A stretch of 60,203 bases of DNA from Aerococcus sp. HMSC062A02 (GTDB taxonomy: Bacteria > Bacillota > Bacilli > Lactobacillales > Aerococcaceae): assembly GCF_001809535.1 (NCBI RefSeq), contig NZ_KV797907.1, positions 1-60,203 of the forward strand. Reading direction: 5' to 3'. How positions within the stretch are numbered: the first letter of the stretch is position 1; each line of letters begins with the position of its first letter. The position numbers were made by a program, and so were the translations under genes. Below are positions 45,241 through 54,246 of this stretch, one piece after another. A model generated the notes under the pieces. It ran no database searches and was not told the origin of the DNA. It was given only the letters and a program-made list of their open reading frames with translations.

Positions 45241-46290
45241 CTAGATATGATTTTCATTGGCTTCTTCTGTGACGAATTTTGTCCCGAAGTAACCACCAAG
45301 AGCTGAGAGAATGGCACCAAGTAAGAGTCCGACAAAGGCCCAGATTGAAGCTTGAGCAGTCGTGTCAGAAGCTTTGTTGGCTTCATTCCGTAATTGTGCA
45401 ATCGCGTCTTGAGCCTCAGACTTGGTTTGGTCAAGCGCTTGGCTAGCTTGGTCAATTTGTTGACGGGCTTCGCTTGCTGCACGGTTATAACCCTCGACAA
45501 TATTTTGAGTCGTTTGTTCAGCTTCCGCTTGGGATAAATCAGAGTTAGATTCGATGGCATTGGCAACGGCTTGTTCATCCACGTTTTCCGTGATGCTTTC
45601 TGTCCGTGCTTGCAATTGATTACTTAATTGGTCAAAGATAGCATCTGAATTCTCAGGATTCGTTACCAAGTCTTTAGCAGCTTGGCTGATGTCGTCACTT
45701 GCCCCTTGGAGCTGCCCCTTCAAGTATTCTGGTTGAAGCTCTTTAATATTGGTATCACGTAGGACGTCGTTGACATCGTTTTCTAGGCTTTGGATGTCGC
45801 TTTGGTTCACATCAATTTGGTCAGTGAGGGCATTAACGCCATTGGAGACGCTATCAGCTGCTGAGGAAGTTACACTTTCAAGGCTTTGACCGGCTGTCTG
45901 TGCTACTTGGCCAAAGAAAGTCCCCACAGATGACAGGATCGACACGGTAGCGACTGAAAGTAAAATAAAGGTTGCGATGGTTGATACAGCCCAGGTTAAG
46001 AAACCGTGAACCACACCCACGCGACGGGCGGTAATCCCAGAAACAAAGCCAGCCCCTAAGAACGAAAGGATTAATTGGATAACGGTCCAAATCAAGACCC
46101 CGGTTCCAACGCCTGACATTGGGTCGCTCGCTTTAGGACTCACTGTCCCGAAGCCAATGGCATTACCAATAAAGCCGAGGGTGATCATTAAGGCGATAAA
46201 AGTAACAACGCCTGCAAAGATCGCTCCCCATGATAGGTTGTAGCCGGCTTCTTTGTCGCCAGCTCCTAGATAACGATTAAATCTATGCAT
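45241..46290 (-). CDS. Membrane protein with long coiled-coil extracytoplasmic region
   Basis: A 349-residue protein I can only describe. Three transmembrane segments lie in residues ~15-140 (WGAIFAGVVTFIALMITLGF, VLIWTVIQLILSFLGAGFVSG, WAVSTIATFILLSVATVSIL). A ~180-residue Asp/Gln/Ser/Ala-rich helical region follows (EAEQTTQNIVEGYNRAASE, then DQASQALDQTKSEAQ). A last glycine-rich helix (SIWAFVGLLLGAILSALGGYFG) closes it. The start is at 46290 behind AAGGAGG; the longer frame carries that site inside. Glycine-zipper-like helices suggest an oligomer. Function unknown. Confidence 0.75.
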   Translation of the reverse strand: MHRFNRYLGAGDKEAGYNLSWGAIFAGVVTFIALMITLGFIGNAIGFGTVSPKASDPMSGVGTGVLIWTVIQLILSFLGAGFVSGITARRVGVVHGFLTWAVSTIATFILLSVATVSILSSVGTFFGQVAQTAGQSLESVTSSAADSVSNGVNALTDQIDVNQSDIQSLENDVNDVLRDTNIKELQPEYLKGQLQGASDDISQAAKDLVTNPENSDAIFDQLSNQLQARTESITENVDEQAVANAIESNSDLSQAEAEQTTQNIVEGYNRAASEARQQIDQASQALDQTKSEAQDAIAQLRNEANKASDTTAQASIWAFVGLLLGAILSALGGYFGTKFVTEEANENHI

Positions 46291-46655
46291 AAATAATTCC
46301 TCCTTTTTCATTAATTTAATCTTTATGTATGATAAATTCAAGGCATAAGCCTTGCCATGACGGGCATTTGGAGCATTCTCTCGTGTAAGCGCCCTCTTTT
46401 AAGAGAATAAAAACAATAATTGTATTGAAATTGAAGAAGAAAGCCAATGAAAAAACTTGCCTCAGTGAGTATTTATATATTTTTAAAAATTAATCAGGAG
46501 GCATGAAGACAAGATTGTGCTAGACTTAGGAAGAGGCTTTACCCGCCGCTTTCATATCATTTAAAGGTCAGATTTGTTATAATAAACATATACGCTTGCT
46601 TGCAAGCGAGACTCTATGAATGAAGTTATTTTGCGATAACTTGGAAAGGTTAGAT
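46291..46655. other. Intergenic region with divergent promoters
   Basis: A 365-base gap between divergent genes. On the plus strand, the extended -10 TGTTATAAT (46575-46583) precedes the DegV gene, and CGCTTG (46593-46598) with CAAGCG (46603-46608) forms a small hairpin in the leader. AT-rich sequence near 46440-46500 may hold the minus-strand promoter. I see no further gene. Confidence 0.45.
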
Positions 46656-47537
46656 ATGAAAACAGCTTATATTATTGACAGTACAGCGTCCTTACCGGAA
46701 GCTTACCAAGACCATCCCGATGTCTATCAAGTTTACCTATCGATTCATTATGCGAATGGCAATAGCTTGCGTGACACGACCGACCCCGAAGCCCTACAGC
46801 GTTTCTACGAAGACTTACCCAAAGAAGAAGAGATTCCGACGACTTCCCAGCCCCAACCCCAGCAGTTCTACGATATTATGGACGACTTAGTGGCGGAAGG
46901 CTATGAAGCAGTTTACGGTTTTTTCTTGTCTGCGGACTTGAGTGGGACCTATCAAACCGCCTATTCAGTCATGCACGAGTATGATGATCGCTTAAGAGTC
47001 CATGTGATTGATTCTAAGTCGATTTCTCTAGCTATTGAAGCCCTGCTTGACCATACGATACGGCTTCAAGAAGCCGGGGCTAGTGAAGCAGAGATCCTTG
47101 ACCACCTGGAAAAAATGGTTGATCAGACAGCACTTTTATGTTGCTTTGAAGACTTGTCTTACCTGGTTAAGGGAGGGCGAGCTGGTAATGCTTCGGCCCT
47201 CATTGGGAAAATATTGAATATCTTCCCTGTGCTAGAGGTCCATAGCAAGGTAGAAGTTTTTGCTAAGGTGCGGTCGCGTAAACGTGTTTATGCGACAATT
47301 GTTGATGAAATCGAGAAGCGGATCCAGGACTATCCTGATGGGGTGGAGCGGCTGATCGTTTTGGATGCCCTCAATCCAGAAGGGGTGGCAGCCCTAGAGC
47401 AAGCTTTTACAGCTGCCTATCCCCATATTAAGGTGGAAAAGACTTATCTAACCCCAGTAATTGGTATCCATGCAGGTCGGGATGCTTATGGCGTGATTGC
47501 CGTTCCTAATTTACCCCGCCGCTACCAAGCCAATTAA
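46656..47537 (+). CDS. DegV family fatty-acid-binding protein
   Basis: A 293-residue protein of the DegV/FakB family, which presents fatty acids to the kinase FakA. The N-terminal IIDSTASLP and TTSQPQPQQFYDIMDDL stretches, and SADLSGTYQTA with its conserved Ser/Gly, line the fatty-acid site; VIDSKSIS and FPVLEVHSKVEV are family marks. I start it at 46656 behind GGAAAGG. The NUDIX gene follows 17 bases later. Confidence 0.9.
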   Translation: MKTAYIIDSTASLPEAYQDHPDVYQVYLSIHYANGNSLRDTTDPEALQRFYEDLPKEEEIPTTSQPQPQQFYDIMDDLVAEGYEAVYGFFLSADLSGTYQTAYSVMHEYDDRLRVHVIDSKSISLAIEALLDHTIRLQEAGASEAEILDHLEKMVDQTALLCCFEDLSYLVKGGRAGNASALIGKILNIFPVLEVHSKVEVFAKVRSRKRVYATIVDEIEKRIQDYPDGVERLIVLDALNPEGVAALEQAFTAAYPHIKVEKTYLTPVIGIHAGRDAYGVIAVPNLPRRYQAN

Positions 47538-47554
47538 AGAAGAGGAGGCAGGAC

Positions 47555-48016
47555 TTGCAATTAACGAGTTTAGTTTATCTGATTGATGGCGATGAGGTCC
47601 TTATGCTCCATCGAACTAAGAAAGCTAATGATATCAACCATAATAAATGGTTAGGTGTAGGCGGTAAGTTCGAATGGGGTGAGAGCCCTTTAGAATGTGC
47701 CCAAAGAGAAGTGAAGGAAGAAACGGGTCAAGAGCTTCTAGAAGCCCAGGCCCGGGGCGTGATCACTTTTTTCTTTGCGGATGATGCTCCCCTCTACATC
47801 TTCCTCTATACTGGTCGCTTGGCTTCTCGGCAAGTGATCCAGACCTATGAAGGGGACTTGGAATGGGTTAAGCGCGACCAGATTCCCGATTTAGAACTCT
47901 GGGAAGGGGATCGGATTTTCCTTAAGAAATTATTTGAAAGCGACCAGTATATCGATATGAAATTAAGCTATGATGGGGAGAGCCGTTTGCTTGCTTGTGA
48001 AGATTTCTCCCAGTAG
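47555..48016 (+). CDS. NUDIX hydrolase
   Basis: A 153-residue pyrophosphohydrolase. The Nudix box reads GKFEWGESPLECAQREVKEETGQEL with all catalytic Glu residues, and KWLGVGGKFE resembles 8-oxo-dGTP diphosphatases of the MutT type. TTG start behind AGGAGG. Likely in one transcript with degV and the cps genes. The exact substrate cannot be told. Confidence 0.88.
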   Translation: MQLTSLVYLIDGDEVLMLHRTKKANDINHNKWLGVGGKFEWGESPLECAQREVKEETGQELLEAQARGVITFFFADDAPLYIFLYTGRLASRQVIQTYEGDLEWVKRDQIPDLELWEGDRIFLKKLFESDQYIDMKLSYDGESRLLACEDFSQ

Positions 48017-48037
48017 CCGAGTGACTGAGAGGAGTTG

Positions 48038-48826
48038 ATGCGTGTGCTTGTTGATGTTCATACCCATATTCTTCCGGAAGTGGAGGAAGGCCTGCGTTTT
48101 GAAGATACCTTACCCAGGGTCAATCAAATCTTACAAGCAGGCACTAGCCATGTCTTGTCGCTAGCTCCCTACCAGCACGATACGACCACCGCGCCGCTCG
48201 CTAAATTAGAAGCTGTCGCTGAGGCCTACCAGGAGGCGCTCGACCGCAGAGGCTTGCCCCTCCTTCTTTATCCAGGGCACGAAGCCTTGTTAGAAGCAAG
48301 CTTAGCTGATGATGTCTTGGCGGGTAAAGTTTCTTTCGCAGACCTCAACCAACGCTATTTATTCATTCGTTTTCCCGACCAAGATTTGCCCGCCTGTACC
48401 CAGGAAGTTCTCTTCAGCTTGCTTGCCCATAATATTCGGCCCATTATTAGCCAACCTGAAAAGCAAGCCTGCTTTCAAAAAAACCCTCAGCTCCTCTATG
48501 ATATTTGTGAGCAGGGGTGCAGTATTCAAGCTTCAGCGACTTCCTTGCTCCCCTCCAGCCCAGCTCCCGCTTACCGTTTGGCCTGGGACCTAGTTGAGCG
48601 CCGCTATCTCCATGTGATTGCCTCAGGGGCTTTCTGTGCTAGCGATTCCTGGCGAGGGGACAGTTTGGCTAGCGTTTACCAATACTTAGAAGAAAAATAT
48701 GGTGAAAGTTTTAGCTTTGATTTAAAACAAAATGCCATTAGTTTATTGAATGGCGATCCCATGGTGACCCATTATCAGTTGAAGAAGAAACGGACATTTT
48801 TTGACTTCTTCAAGCGCCAAAAGTAA
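48038..48826 (+). CDS. CpsB-like PHP-type protein tyrosine phosphatase
   Basis: A 262-residue metal-dependent phosphatase of the CpsB/Wzb/YwqE family. The PHP metal-binding start is VDVHTHILPEVEEG, but the usual Asp-Gly after the loop is EEG here. LAPYQHDT, YPGHEALL and PIISQPEKQ (where family members often have HPER) are the later blocks. Some metal-ligand positions therefore differ from the standard CpsB pattern (the His of HPER is Gln here). It should dephosphorylate the CpsD kinase 0.8 kb downstream. Start at 48038 behind GAGAGGAG. Confidence 0.8.
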   Translation: MRVLVDVHTHILPEVEEGLRFEDTLPRVNQILQAGTSHVLSLAPYQHDTTTAPLAKLEAVAEAYQEALDRRGLPLLLYPGHEALLEASLADDVLAGKVSFADLNQRYLFIRFPDQDLPACTQEVLFSLLAHNIRPIISQPEKQACFQKNPQLLYDICEQGCSIQASATSLLPSSPAPAYRLAWDLVERRYLHVIASGAFCASDSWRGDSLASVYQYLEEKYGESFSFDLKQNAISLLNGDPMVTHYQLKKKRTFFDFFKRQK

Positions 48827-48843
48827 GAAGAAAGGTGGTTCTT

Positions 48844-49584
48844 ATGGCGAAGAAACAGCGCAAACCTCTAACCGAGATTCTAAAAATTATGAAAAATAAG
48901 CTGGCCTTTATCATTATGGCAACGGTTATCGGGATGATCCTGGCCAGCCTTATCTCCTTCCTCGTTCTTGAGCCCAAGTATGAAGGGACTGCCCAAGTGA
49001 TTGTCCACCAAAATACGGAGGAACAAACGACTGCGCCCCTAGCTGATCAGGCTAAGACACTGACAGATACTTATAAGGAAATTATCGTAACACCAGCGGT
49101 TCTGGAACCGGTCGCTCAAGGAGCGGAGGAGGACTTGTCCTACCAGGCTCTGCGTGATCGGGTGCGTGTGACGACCAATGAGGAGTCCCTCGTGCTACAA
49201 ATTGCAGTGGTCGACCATTCGCCCTACACGGCTTCCAACTTAGCCAACCAGATTGCCTCAAGCTTCGGCAAGCAGGTGAATGAAATCTATCCCAATAGCC
49301 AGGTCAAGCAAGTAGCTGATGCTAAAACCCATACGAAAAAAATCCGTCCTAAACCCGTTTGGGATATCTTGATCGGTGGTGGGCTAGCCTTCCTTCTCGC
49401 CTCGCTTTGGGCCCTCTGGCAGGCCTACCGCGATAAGACAGTCCGCAGCGAAGAGATTGTCAGCGAGATGGGTTGGCATTTAATTGGGGTCCTACCCGAA
49501 ATGAGCCAGACTGAAGTGCGGGAAACCCGCTTCAAACGGAAGGGCCGGTCAGCTAACTATGATGACAATAAACGTCGCATCTAG
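48844..49584 (+). CDS. CpsC/Wzz-like chain-length and kinase-adaptor protein
   Basis: A 246-residue membrane protein with two transmembrane helices (~22-44 and ~175-195) and an outer Wzz domain between (YEGTAQVIVHQNTEEQ … PYTASNLANQIASSF). The cytoplasmic tail after helix two activates the CpsD kinase in this family. The tail here is ~50 residues and basic, longer than in most CpsC proteins. The start is set at 48844 behind AAAGGTGG. Co-transcribed with the genes on both sides. Confidence 0.88.
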   Translation: MAKKQRKPLTEILKIMKNKLAFIIMATVIGMILASLISFLVLEPKYEGTAQVIVHQNTEEQTTAPLADQAKTLTDTYKEIIVTPAVLEPVAQGAEEDLSYQALRDRVRVTTNEESLVLQIAVVDHSPYTASNLANQIASSFGKQVNEIYPNSQVKQVADAKTHTKKIRPKPVWDILIGGGLAFLLASLWALWQAYRDKTVRSEEIVSEMGWHLIGVLPEMSQTEVRETRFKRKGRSANYDDNKRRI

Positions 49585-49596
49585 GAGGTGTTAAGA

Positions 49597-50331
49597 ATGT
49601 TTTCTCGTTTCAAACAAAAAGAAATCGTCAAAAAGAACCGGGAACAGCGCCAAGGTTCCAGCTTGATTACCCTCCAACGCCCTAATGATATTGTCTCGGA
49701 ACAGTTTCGGACTATTCGGACCAATATTCAATTCGCCATGGAAGAACAGAAATTCAAATCCATTATGTTTACATCCTCGGGAGCTTGGGAAGGGAAGTCG
49801 ACCATTGTAGCCAATATTGCAACGGTAATGGCCGACCTGAACTTACGGGTCTGCATTGTGGACTGTGACCTGCGTAAGCCTACGATTCATAAGACTTTTG
49901 ATGTGGATGAACCTTCTGGCCTGACCAGTTTGCTGACCCAAAGAGAGCTGAAGACCATGAATTATGTCCAATATGTCCCTGAGGCTAATCTCTATGTCTT
50001 GCCGGCTGGTCCTAAGCCGCCAAACCCTGCCGAACTCCTGAGTTCCCAGCGGATGGCAGATATCATTGATGAACTGGAGCAGCTCTTTGACTTGGTGATT
50101 ATTGATACGCCACCGATCCTCTTGGTGACCGATGCCCAGATCATGGCATCACGGGTCGATAATGTCATCTTCGTATTGCGGGAGAATGTCTCCCAGATTC
50201 GTAATGTCCAAAAGTCCAAAGAGCTCCTCGATGCCGTCAATGCCAATGTCCTCGGTGCCATCTATAATGGGGCCGTAGGGGATGCGATCAACTCCTACTA
50301 CGGTTACGGTTACCACGACGAAGAAGTTTAA
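49597..50331 (+). CDS. CpsD-like tyrosine-protein kinase
   Basis: A 244-residue bacterial tyrosine kinase. Walker A is SSGAWEGKSTIVANIA, where a Trp stands at the position most relatives have Gly; Walker A' is CIVDCDLRKPTIHK and Walker B LVIIDTPPILLVTDA. The C-terminal INSYYGYGYHDEEV is the autophosphorylated tyrosine cluster. Start at 49597 behind GGAGG. With CpsB and CpsC it forms a complete control module for surface polysaccharide, but no glycosyltransferase, flippase or polymerase gene follows. Confidence 0.92.
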   Translation: MFSRFKQKEIVKKNREQRQGSSLITLQRPNDIVSEQFRTIRTNIQFAMEEQKFKSIMFTSSGAWEGKSTIVANIATVMADLNLRVCIVDCDLRKPTIHKTFDVDEPSGLTSLLTQRELKTMNYVQYVPEANLYVLPAGPKPPNPAELLSSQRMADIIDELEQLFDLVIIDTPPILLVTDAQIMASRVDNVIFVLRENVSQIRNVQKSKELLDAVNANVLGAIYNGAVGDAINSYYGYGYHDEEV

Positions 50332-50350
50332 AAAATCCTGATTAAGCATG

Positions 50351-50388
50351 GTCAAGAGCCTAAGTAACTAGGCTTTTGACTATGTTTT
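50351..50388 (+). terminator. Terminator after cpsD-like gene
   Basis: GTCAAGAGCCTA and TAGGCTTTTGAC pair with one mismatch around AGTAAC and are followed by TATGTTTTTA. Confidence 0.8.
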
Positions 50389-50532
50389 TATTTGCTTAGG
50401 CTAATAGCTACCGTAAAAGAGACTGATTTTTGTTAAGGGCTTACATCTTTTGAAAATTAGGATAAGATTAAAAGCCTTTACGGGTAAAATTTGCTATAAT
50501 ATAGGAAAAGAATATGATGAGGAGTGTTAATC

Positions 50533-52254
50533 ATGACTTGGCAAGAAAATTTTAAACACTGGGACGACTTTGAAGACCTCGATCCAACTCTAAGAGAAGA
50601 ATTAGACACTTTAAAAGAAGATCCCGAAGCTTTAGAAGATGCCTTCTACCAACGAATTGCTTTTGGGACAGCAGGTATGCGCGGACTCATGGGCCCAGGA
50701 ATTAATCGCTTGAACATCTATACTGTTCGCCTATCTACAGAAGGCCTGGCCCGCTTAATGGAAGACTATGGGACCGAGGCCAAGGAAGCTGGGGTGGCGA
50801 TTGCCTATGATGGCCGTCACGATAGCCAGCGCTTTGCCTATGAGTCAGCAGCGGTCTTGGCCAAGCATGGTATTCCAACTTATGTTTATGAATCCCTGCG
50901 TCCAACCCCAGAGCTTTCATTCACCGTGCGTGAACTGGAGACCTTTGCGGGGATTATGATTACTGCCAGTCATAATACCGCTGAATATAACGGCTACAAG
51001 GTCTATGGCGCGGATGGCGGCCAGATGACGCCTGAAGATGCCGATGCCCTGGTGGCCCACACGGAAGGGGTTGACCTCCTAACGATCCCTAGCTTGTCTC
51101 AAGAAGAGCTGAAGTCGACTGATCTCTTAACCATTATTGGAGAAGAGCTGGACCAGAAATACTTGGCCCGGGTAGCGGAAGTGACCATTGACCAAGACCT
51201 GGTTAAAGAAATGGGCGACCAAGTGACCATCGTTTACACGCCCCTGCATGGGACCGGCCAGATGCCTGTTTCACGGGCTCTAGACCACGCCGGTTTCGAG
51301 TCAGTTGTCTTTGTGGACGAACAGAAGAATCCGGACCCTGACTTCACCTATGCGCCAGATCCTAACCCTGAGGATGCGGCAGCCTTTGAATATGCTATCA
51401 AGTACGGGGAAGCAGAAGCAGCCGATATTCTGCTAGCAACCGACCCCGATGCTGACCGGATGGGGGGCGCTGTCCGCCTACCTAATGGCAAGTACCAAAT
51501 CTTAACCGGGAATCAGATTGGGGCACTCATGACCCACTACATTCTCCAAGCCAAGAAGGAAGCGAATGATCTGCCCGCTAATGGCGTGATTTTGAAATCG
51601 ATTGTTTCTTCTGACTTGCCAGCTAAGATCGCAGCGGCTTACGGGGTTGAGACTGTTAATACCCTGACTGGCTTTAAGTGGATTGCGGATAAGATCAAAC
51701 AATATCAAAAAGGCCAAAGCAAGACCTTCCTCTTTGGTTTCGAAGAGAGCTATGGCTACCTGGTTAAGCCCTTTGTCCGCGATAAGGATGCCGTGCAAGC
51801 TATTTTTCTAATATCAGAAATGACCGCCTATTATAAGAAACAAGGCAAGACGCCTTATGATGGCCTGCAAGAAATCTTCCAGGAGTATGGTTACTTTAAA
51901 GAAAAGACCATTTCTGTTAAACTACCTGGACAGGCAGGTGCCGCTAAGATTGAGCAATTGATGAAGGGCTTAAGAGAAGAACCCCTCAAAGAAATTGCGG
52001 GGGTTCAAGTTAAAGCAACTTCTGATTTTGCCGACCAGACCAAGACTTATGCGGATGGCAAGCAGGAAAGTTTAGACCAAGCTCCATCAAATGTCTTAAA
52101 GTATGAACTTGAAGATGGGACCTGGATTGCTGTTCGCCCAAGTGGGACTGAGCCCAAGATTAAGTTTTATATTGGCGTAGAAGCAGAGAATGAATTAGCT
52201 GCTCAAAAAGCTCTCGACCAATATGAAGCAGCGATGAAAGAATTTACAGCATAA
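50533..52254 (+). CDS. Phosphoglucomutase/phosphomannomutase
   Basis: A 573-residue alpha-phosphohexomutase. The catalytic Ser loop is GIMITASHNTAEYNGYKVY, the Mg site is ATDPDADRMG, the sugar loop is FGFEESYGYL and the phosphate loop is VRPSGTEPKIKFYIG, in the expected order. It interconverts glucose-6-phosphate and glucose-1-phosphate and so supplies GalU. Single-gene unit: terminator before, TATAAT near 50495. Start at 50533 behind GAGGAGTG. Confidence 0.95.
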   Translation: MTWQENFKHWDDFEDLDPTLREELDTLKEDPEALEDAFYQRIAFGTAGMRGLMGPGINRLNIYTVRLSTEGLARLMEDYGTEAKEAGVAIAYDGRHDSQRFAYESAAVLAKHGIPTYVYESLRPTPELSFTVRELETFAGIMITASHNTAEYNGYKVYGADGGQMTPEDADALVAHTEGVDLLTIPSLSQEELKSTDLLTIIGEELDQKYLARVAEVTIDQDLVKEMGDQVTIVYTPLHGTGQMPVSRALDHAGFESVVFVDEQKNPDPDFTYAPDPNPEDAAAFEYAIKYGEAEAADILLATDPDADRMGGAVRLPNGKYQILTGNQIGALMTHYILQAKKEANDLPANGVILKSIVSSDLPAKIAAAYGVETVNTLTGFKWIADKIKQYQKGQSKTFLFGFEESYGYLVKPFVRDKDAVQAIFLISEMTAYYKKQGKTPYDGLQEIFQEYGYFKEKTISVKLPGQAGAAKIEQLMKGLREEPLKEIAGVQVKATSDFADQTKTYADGKQESLDQAPSNVLKYELEDGTWIAVRPSGTEPKIKFYIGVEAENELAAQKALDQYEAAMKEFTA

Positions 52255-52315
52255 AAGTTGAATCCAAGCTAGGTCAAAGACCTGGAAAGTCCCATCTTTT
52301 TATAGGAGTGATCGA

Positions 52316-53206
52316 ATGACCAAAAATAATATTAAACTTGTGATAATTACAGGGATGAGCGGGGCCGGCAAGACGGTCGCCTTGCAATCCTTTGAAGATA
52401 TGGGATACTTCTGTGTCGATAACCTGCCCCCATCCCTCTTGACTTCTTTTTGGGACCTCTTGCAAGGTTCGAATACGATCAGTAAGGTTTGCCTAGTGAT
52501 TGACCTGCGTTCGCGTGATTTCTTTACCGAACTCAACCAAGTCCTCACGAATATGGACCATAAAGATTTTATGAAATTACAAATTATTTTCCTGGAGGCT
52601 AGCGACAGCAAGTTGGTATCGCGTTATAAGGAATCTCGTCGCAGCCACCCGCTCCAACAAGACGGTACGGTTTTAAACGGTATCCAGCGTGAACGCGAGC
52701 AATTAGCTGCCGTTAAGGAAAACTCTCATTTAGTAATCGACACCTCGTCCTTGTCACCGAGGGAGTTGCGGGCAACCTTAATACGTGAATTCCATAGCGG
52801 AGATGATGCCATTTTTACGGTAGAAGTGATGTCCTTTGGCTTCAAATATGGAATTCCGATCGATTCAGATATTGTCATGGATGTCCGATTCCTACCCAAT
52901 CCTTATTACCAGACAGATCTCAGACCGCTGACGGGTCAGGATGCACCGGTTTATGATTATGTCATGGCCCAGTCCGATACCCAGACCTTCTTTGATAAAT
53001 TTACAGATATGATCGACTTCACTCTGCCACTCTACGAAGCAGAAGGAAAGAGCAGTGTGACGATTGCCATTGGCTGTACGGGAGGCCAGCACCGGTCTGT
53101 CGCTTTGACCGAGCGCATTGGAGACCATATCAAAGCGTTGGGCTACAATGTCCATGTTTCCCACCGGGATGCCAGTAAGAGTCAGGCGGCGGTGAAGCAT
53201 TCATGA
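52316..53206 (+). CDS. rapZ: RNase adapter RapZ/YvcJ (nucleotide-binding)
   Basis: A 296-residue P-loop protein. Walker A is ITGMSGAGKTVALQSFEDMGYFCVDNLPP, followed by DLRSRDF and the C-terminal block SVTIAIGCTGGQHRSVALTE. In E. coli RapZ guides small-RNA decay for GlmS; in Bacillus YvcJ binds nucleotides and affects competence. Overlaps yvcK by 4 bases in the conserved rapZ-yvcK-whiA order. Confidence 0.95.
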   Translation: MTKNNIKLVIITGMSGAGKTVALQSFEDMGYFCVDNLPPSLLTSFWDLLQGSNTISKVCLVIDLRSRDFFTELNQVLTNMDHKDFMKLQIIFLEASDSKLVSRYKESRRSHPLQQDGTVLNGIQREREQLAAVKENSHLVIDTSSLSPRELRATLIREFHSGDDAIFTVEVMSFGFKYGIPIDSDIVMDVRFLPNPYYQTDLRPLTGQDAPVYDYVMAQSDTQTFFDKFTDMIDFTLPLYEAEGKSSVTIAIGCTGGQHRSVALTERIGDHIKALGYNVHVSHRDASKSQAAVKHS

Positions 53207-54231
53207 TTAACCGCGACTTGCTTAACCAAGCCAAGAACGATAAGCTAAAAATTACTGTCATTGGAGGGGGGACAGGCCTCCCCATCCTCCTATCCGGTCT
53301 CAAACAGGCCAATTGTGAGATTACGGCAGTGGTTACAGTCTCTGATAATGGGGGAAGTAGCGGCAGTATCCGGACCTCCCTCAATACCATTCCACCAGGT
53401 GATATTCGAAATTGTATTGTGGCCTTATCAGAAGTCGAACAAATCTATAAGGATATTTTCCAATACCGCTTTGCACCAGAAGACCAGGAGTTTTCAGGAC
53501 ATGCGATTGGGAACCTGATTATTGCTGCCCTAGCCGAGATGCGCGGGGATGTCTTTAGCTCCCTCCGTCTTTTATCGGCCATGATGAAGGTCAAGGGGCG
53601 GGTACTCCCGGCAGCTGAAGAGCCGCTTGTCTTACGGGCCCACTACAGCGATGGCCAGACGATCGATGGCGAAACGGAAATTGTTGGCCAGCGCCGGCCA
53701 ATTGACCGGGTAAGTGTCCACTGTATGCCAGGCAGTCCCTGCCAGGACCGGGAACCCCAAGCAGGCCGTCAAGTGGTCTCGGCCATTCGCGAGGCGGACC
53801 TGATTGTTTTAGGCCCGGGCTCTCTCTATACCTCGATCCTTCCTAATTTAGTGATTGAAGATATCCGCCAGGCAGTTCTAGAAAGCCCAGCTAAGGTCGT
53901 CTATATTTGTAACATTATGACGCAGTTAGGGGAGACGGAGCACTTTTCTGATGCGGACCATGTCCGGGTGATCAATGACCACCTCCAGGCTAAGCGAATT
54001 GATTATGCCTTAATCAACAAGGCCCCGGTTCCCTATGAATACATGGAATCTGAACTCACCCCAGAGTATTTGGTCCAGGTGGAAAGAGACCGGGCAGGGA
54101 TTCTCCAAGAGGAAGCCCAAATAGTTGCAGCTGATTTCCTTGACCTCAGAGAGACAGGCGTGTATCATGATCAAGATAAACTTGTCGAAACGATCTTACG
54201 TCTTTATGAAGCGGACAAAGGTTTCGAGTAG
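53203..54231 (+). CDS. Gluconeogenesis/cell-wall factor YvcK (GlmR)
   Basis: A 342-residue protein of the CofD-like fold. VIGGGTGLPILLSGLK binds UDP-GlcNAc in relatives, and TVSDNGGSSGSIRTSL, PPGDIRNCI and GPGSLYTSILPNL are the family blocks. It steers carbon toward GlmS and cell-wall precursors. ATG start overlaps the rapZ end; whiA follows 15 bases later. Confidence 0.95.
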   Translation: MINRDLLNQAKNDKLKITVIGGGTGLPILLSGLKQANCEITAVVTVSDNGGSSGSIRTSLNTIPPGDIRNCIVALSEVEQIYKDIFQYRFAPEDQEFSGHAIGNLIIAALAEMRGDVFSSLRLLSAMMKVKGRVLPAAEEPLVLRAHYSDGQTIDGETEIVGQRRPIDRVSVHCMPGSPCQDREPQAGRQVVSAIREADLIVLGPGSLYTSILPNLVIEDIRQAVLESPAKVVYICNIMTQLGETEHFSDADHVRVINDHLQAKRIDYALINKAPVPYEYMESELTPEYLVQVERDRAGILQEEAQIVAADFLDLRETGVYHDQDKLVETILRLYEADKGFE

Positions 54232-54246
54232 AGAGGAATACCAGTC

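Noticed and set aside
48038-48826. The phosphatase as a pseudogene because of altered PHP motifs
   Set aside because: The frame is intact, has a good ribosome binding site and keeps the HTH metal start; variation alone does not prove loss of function.
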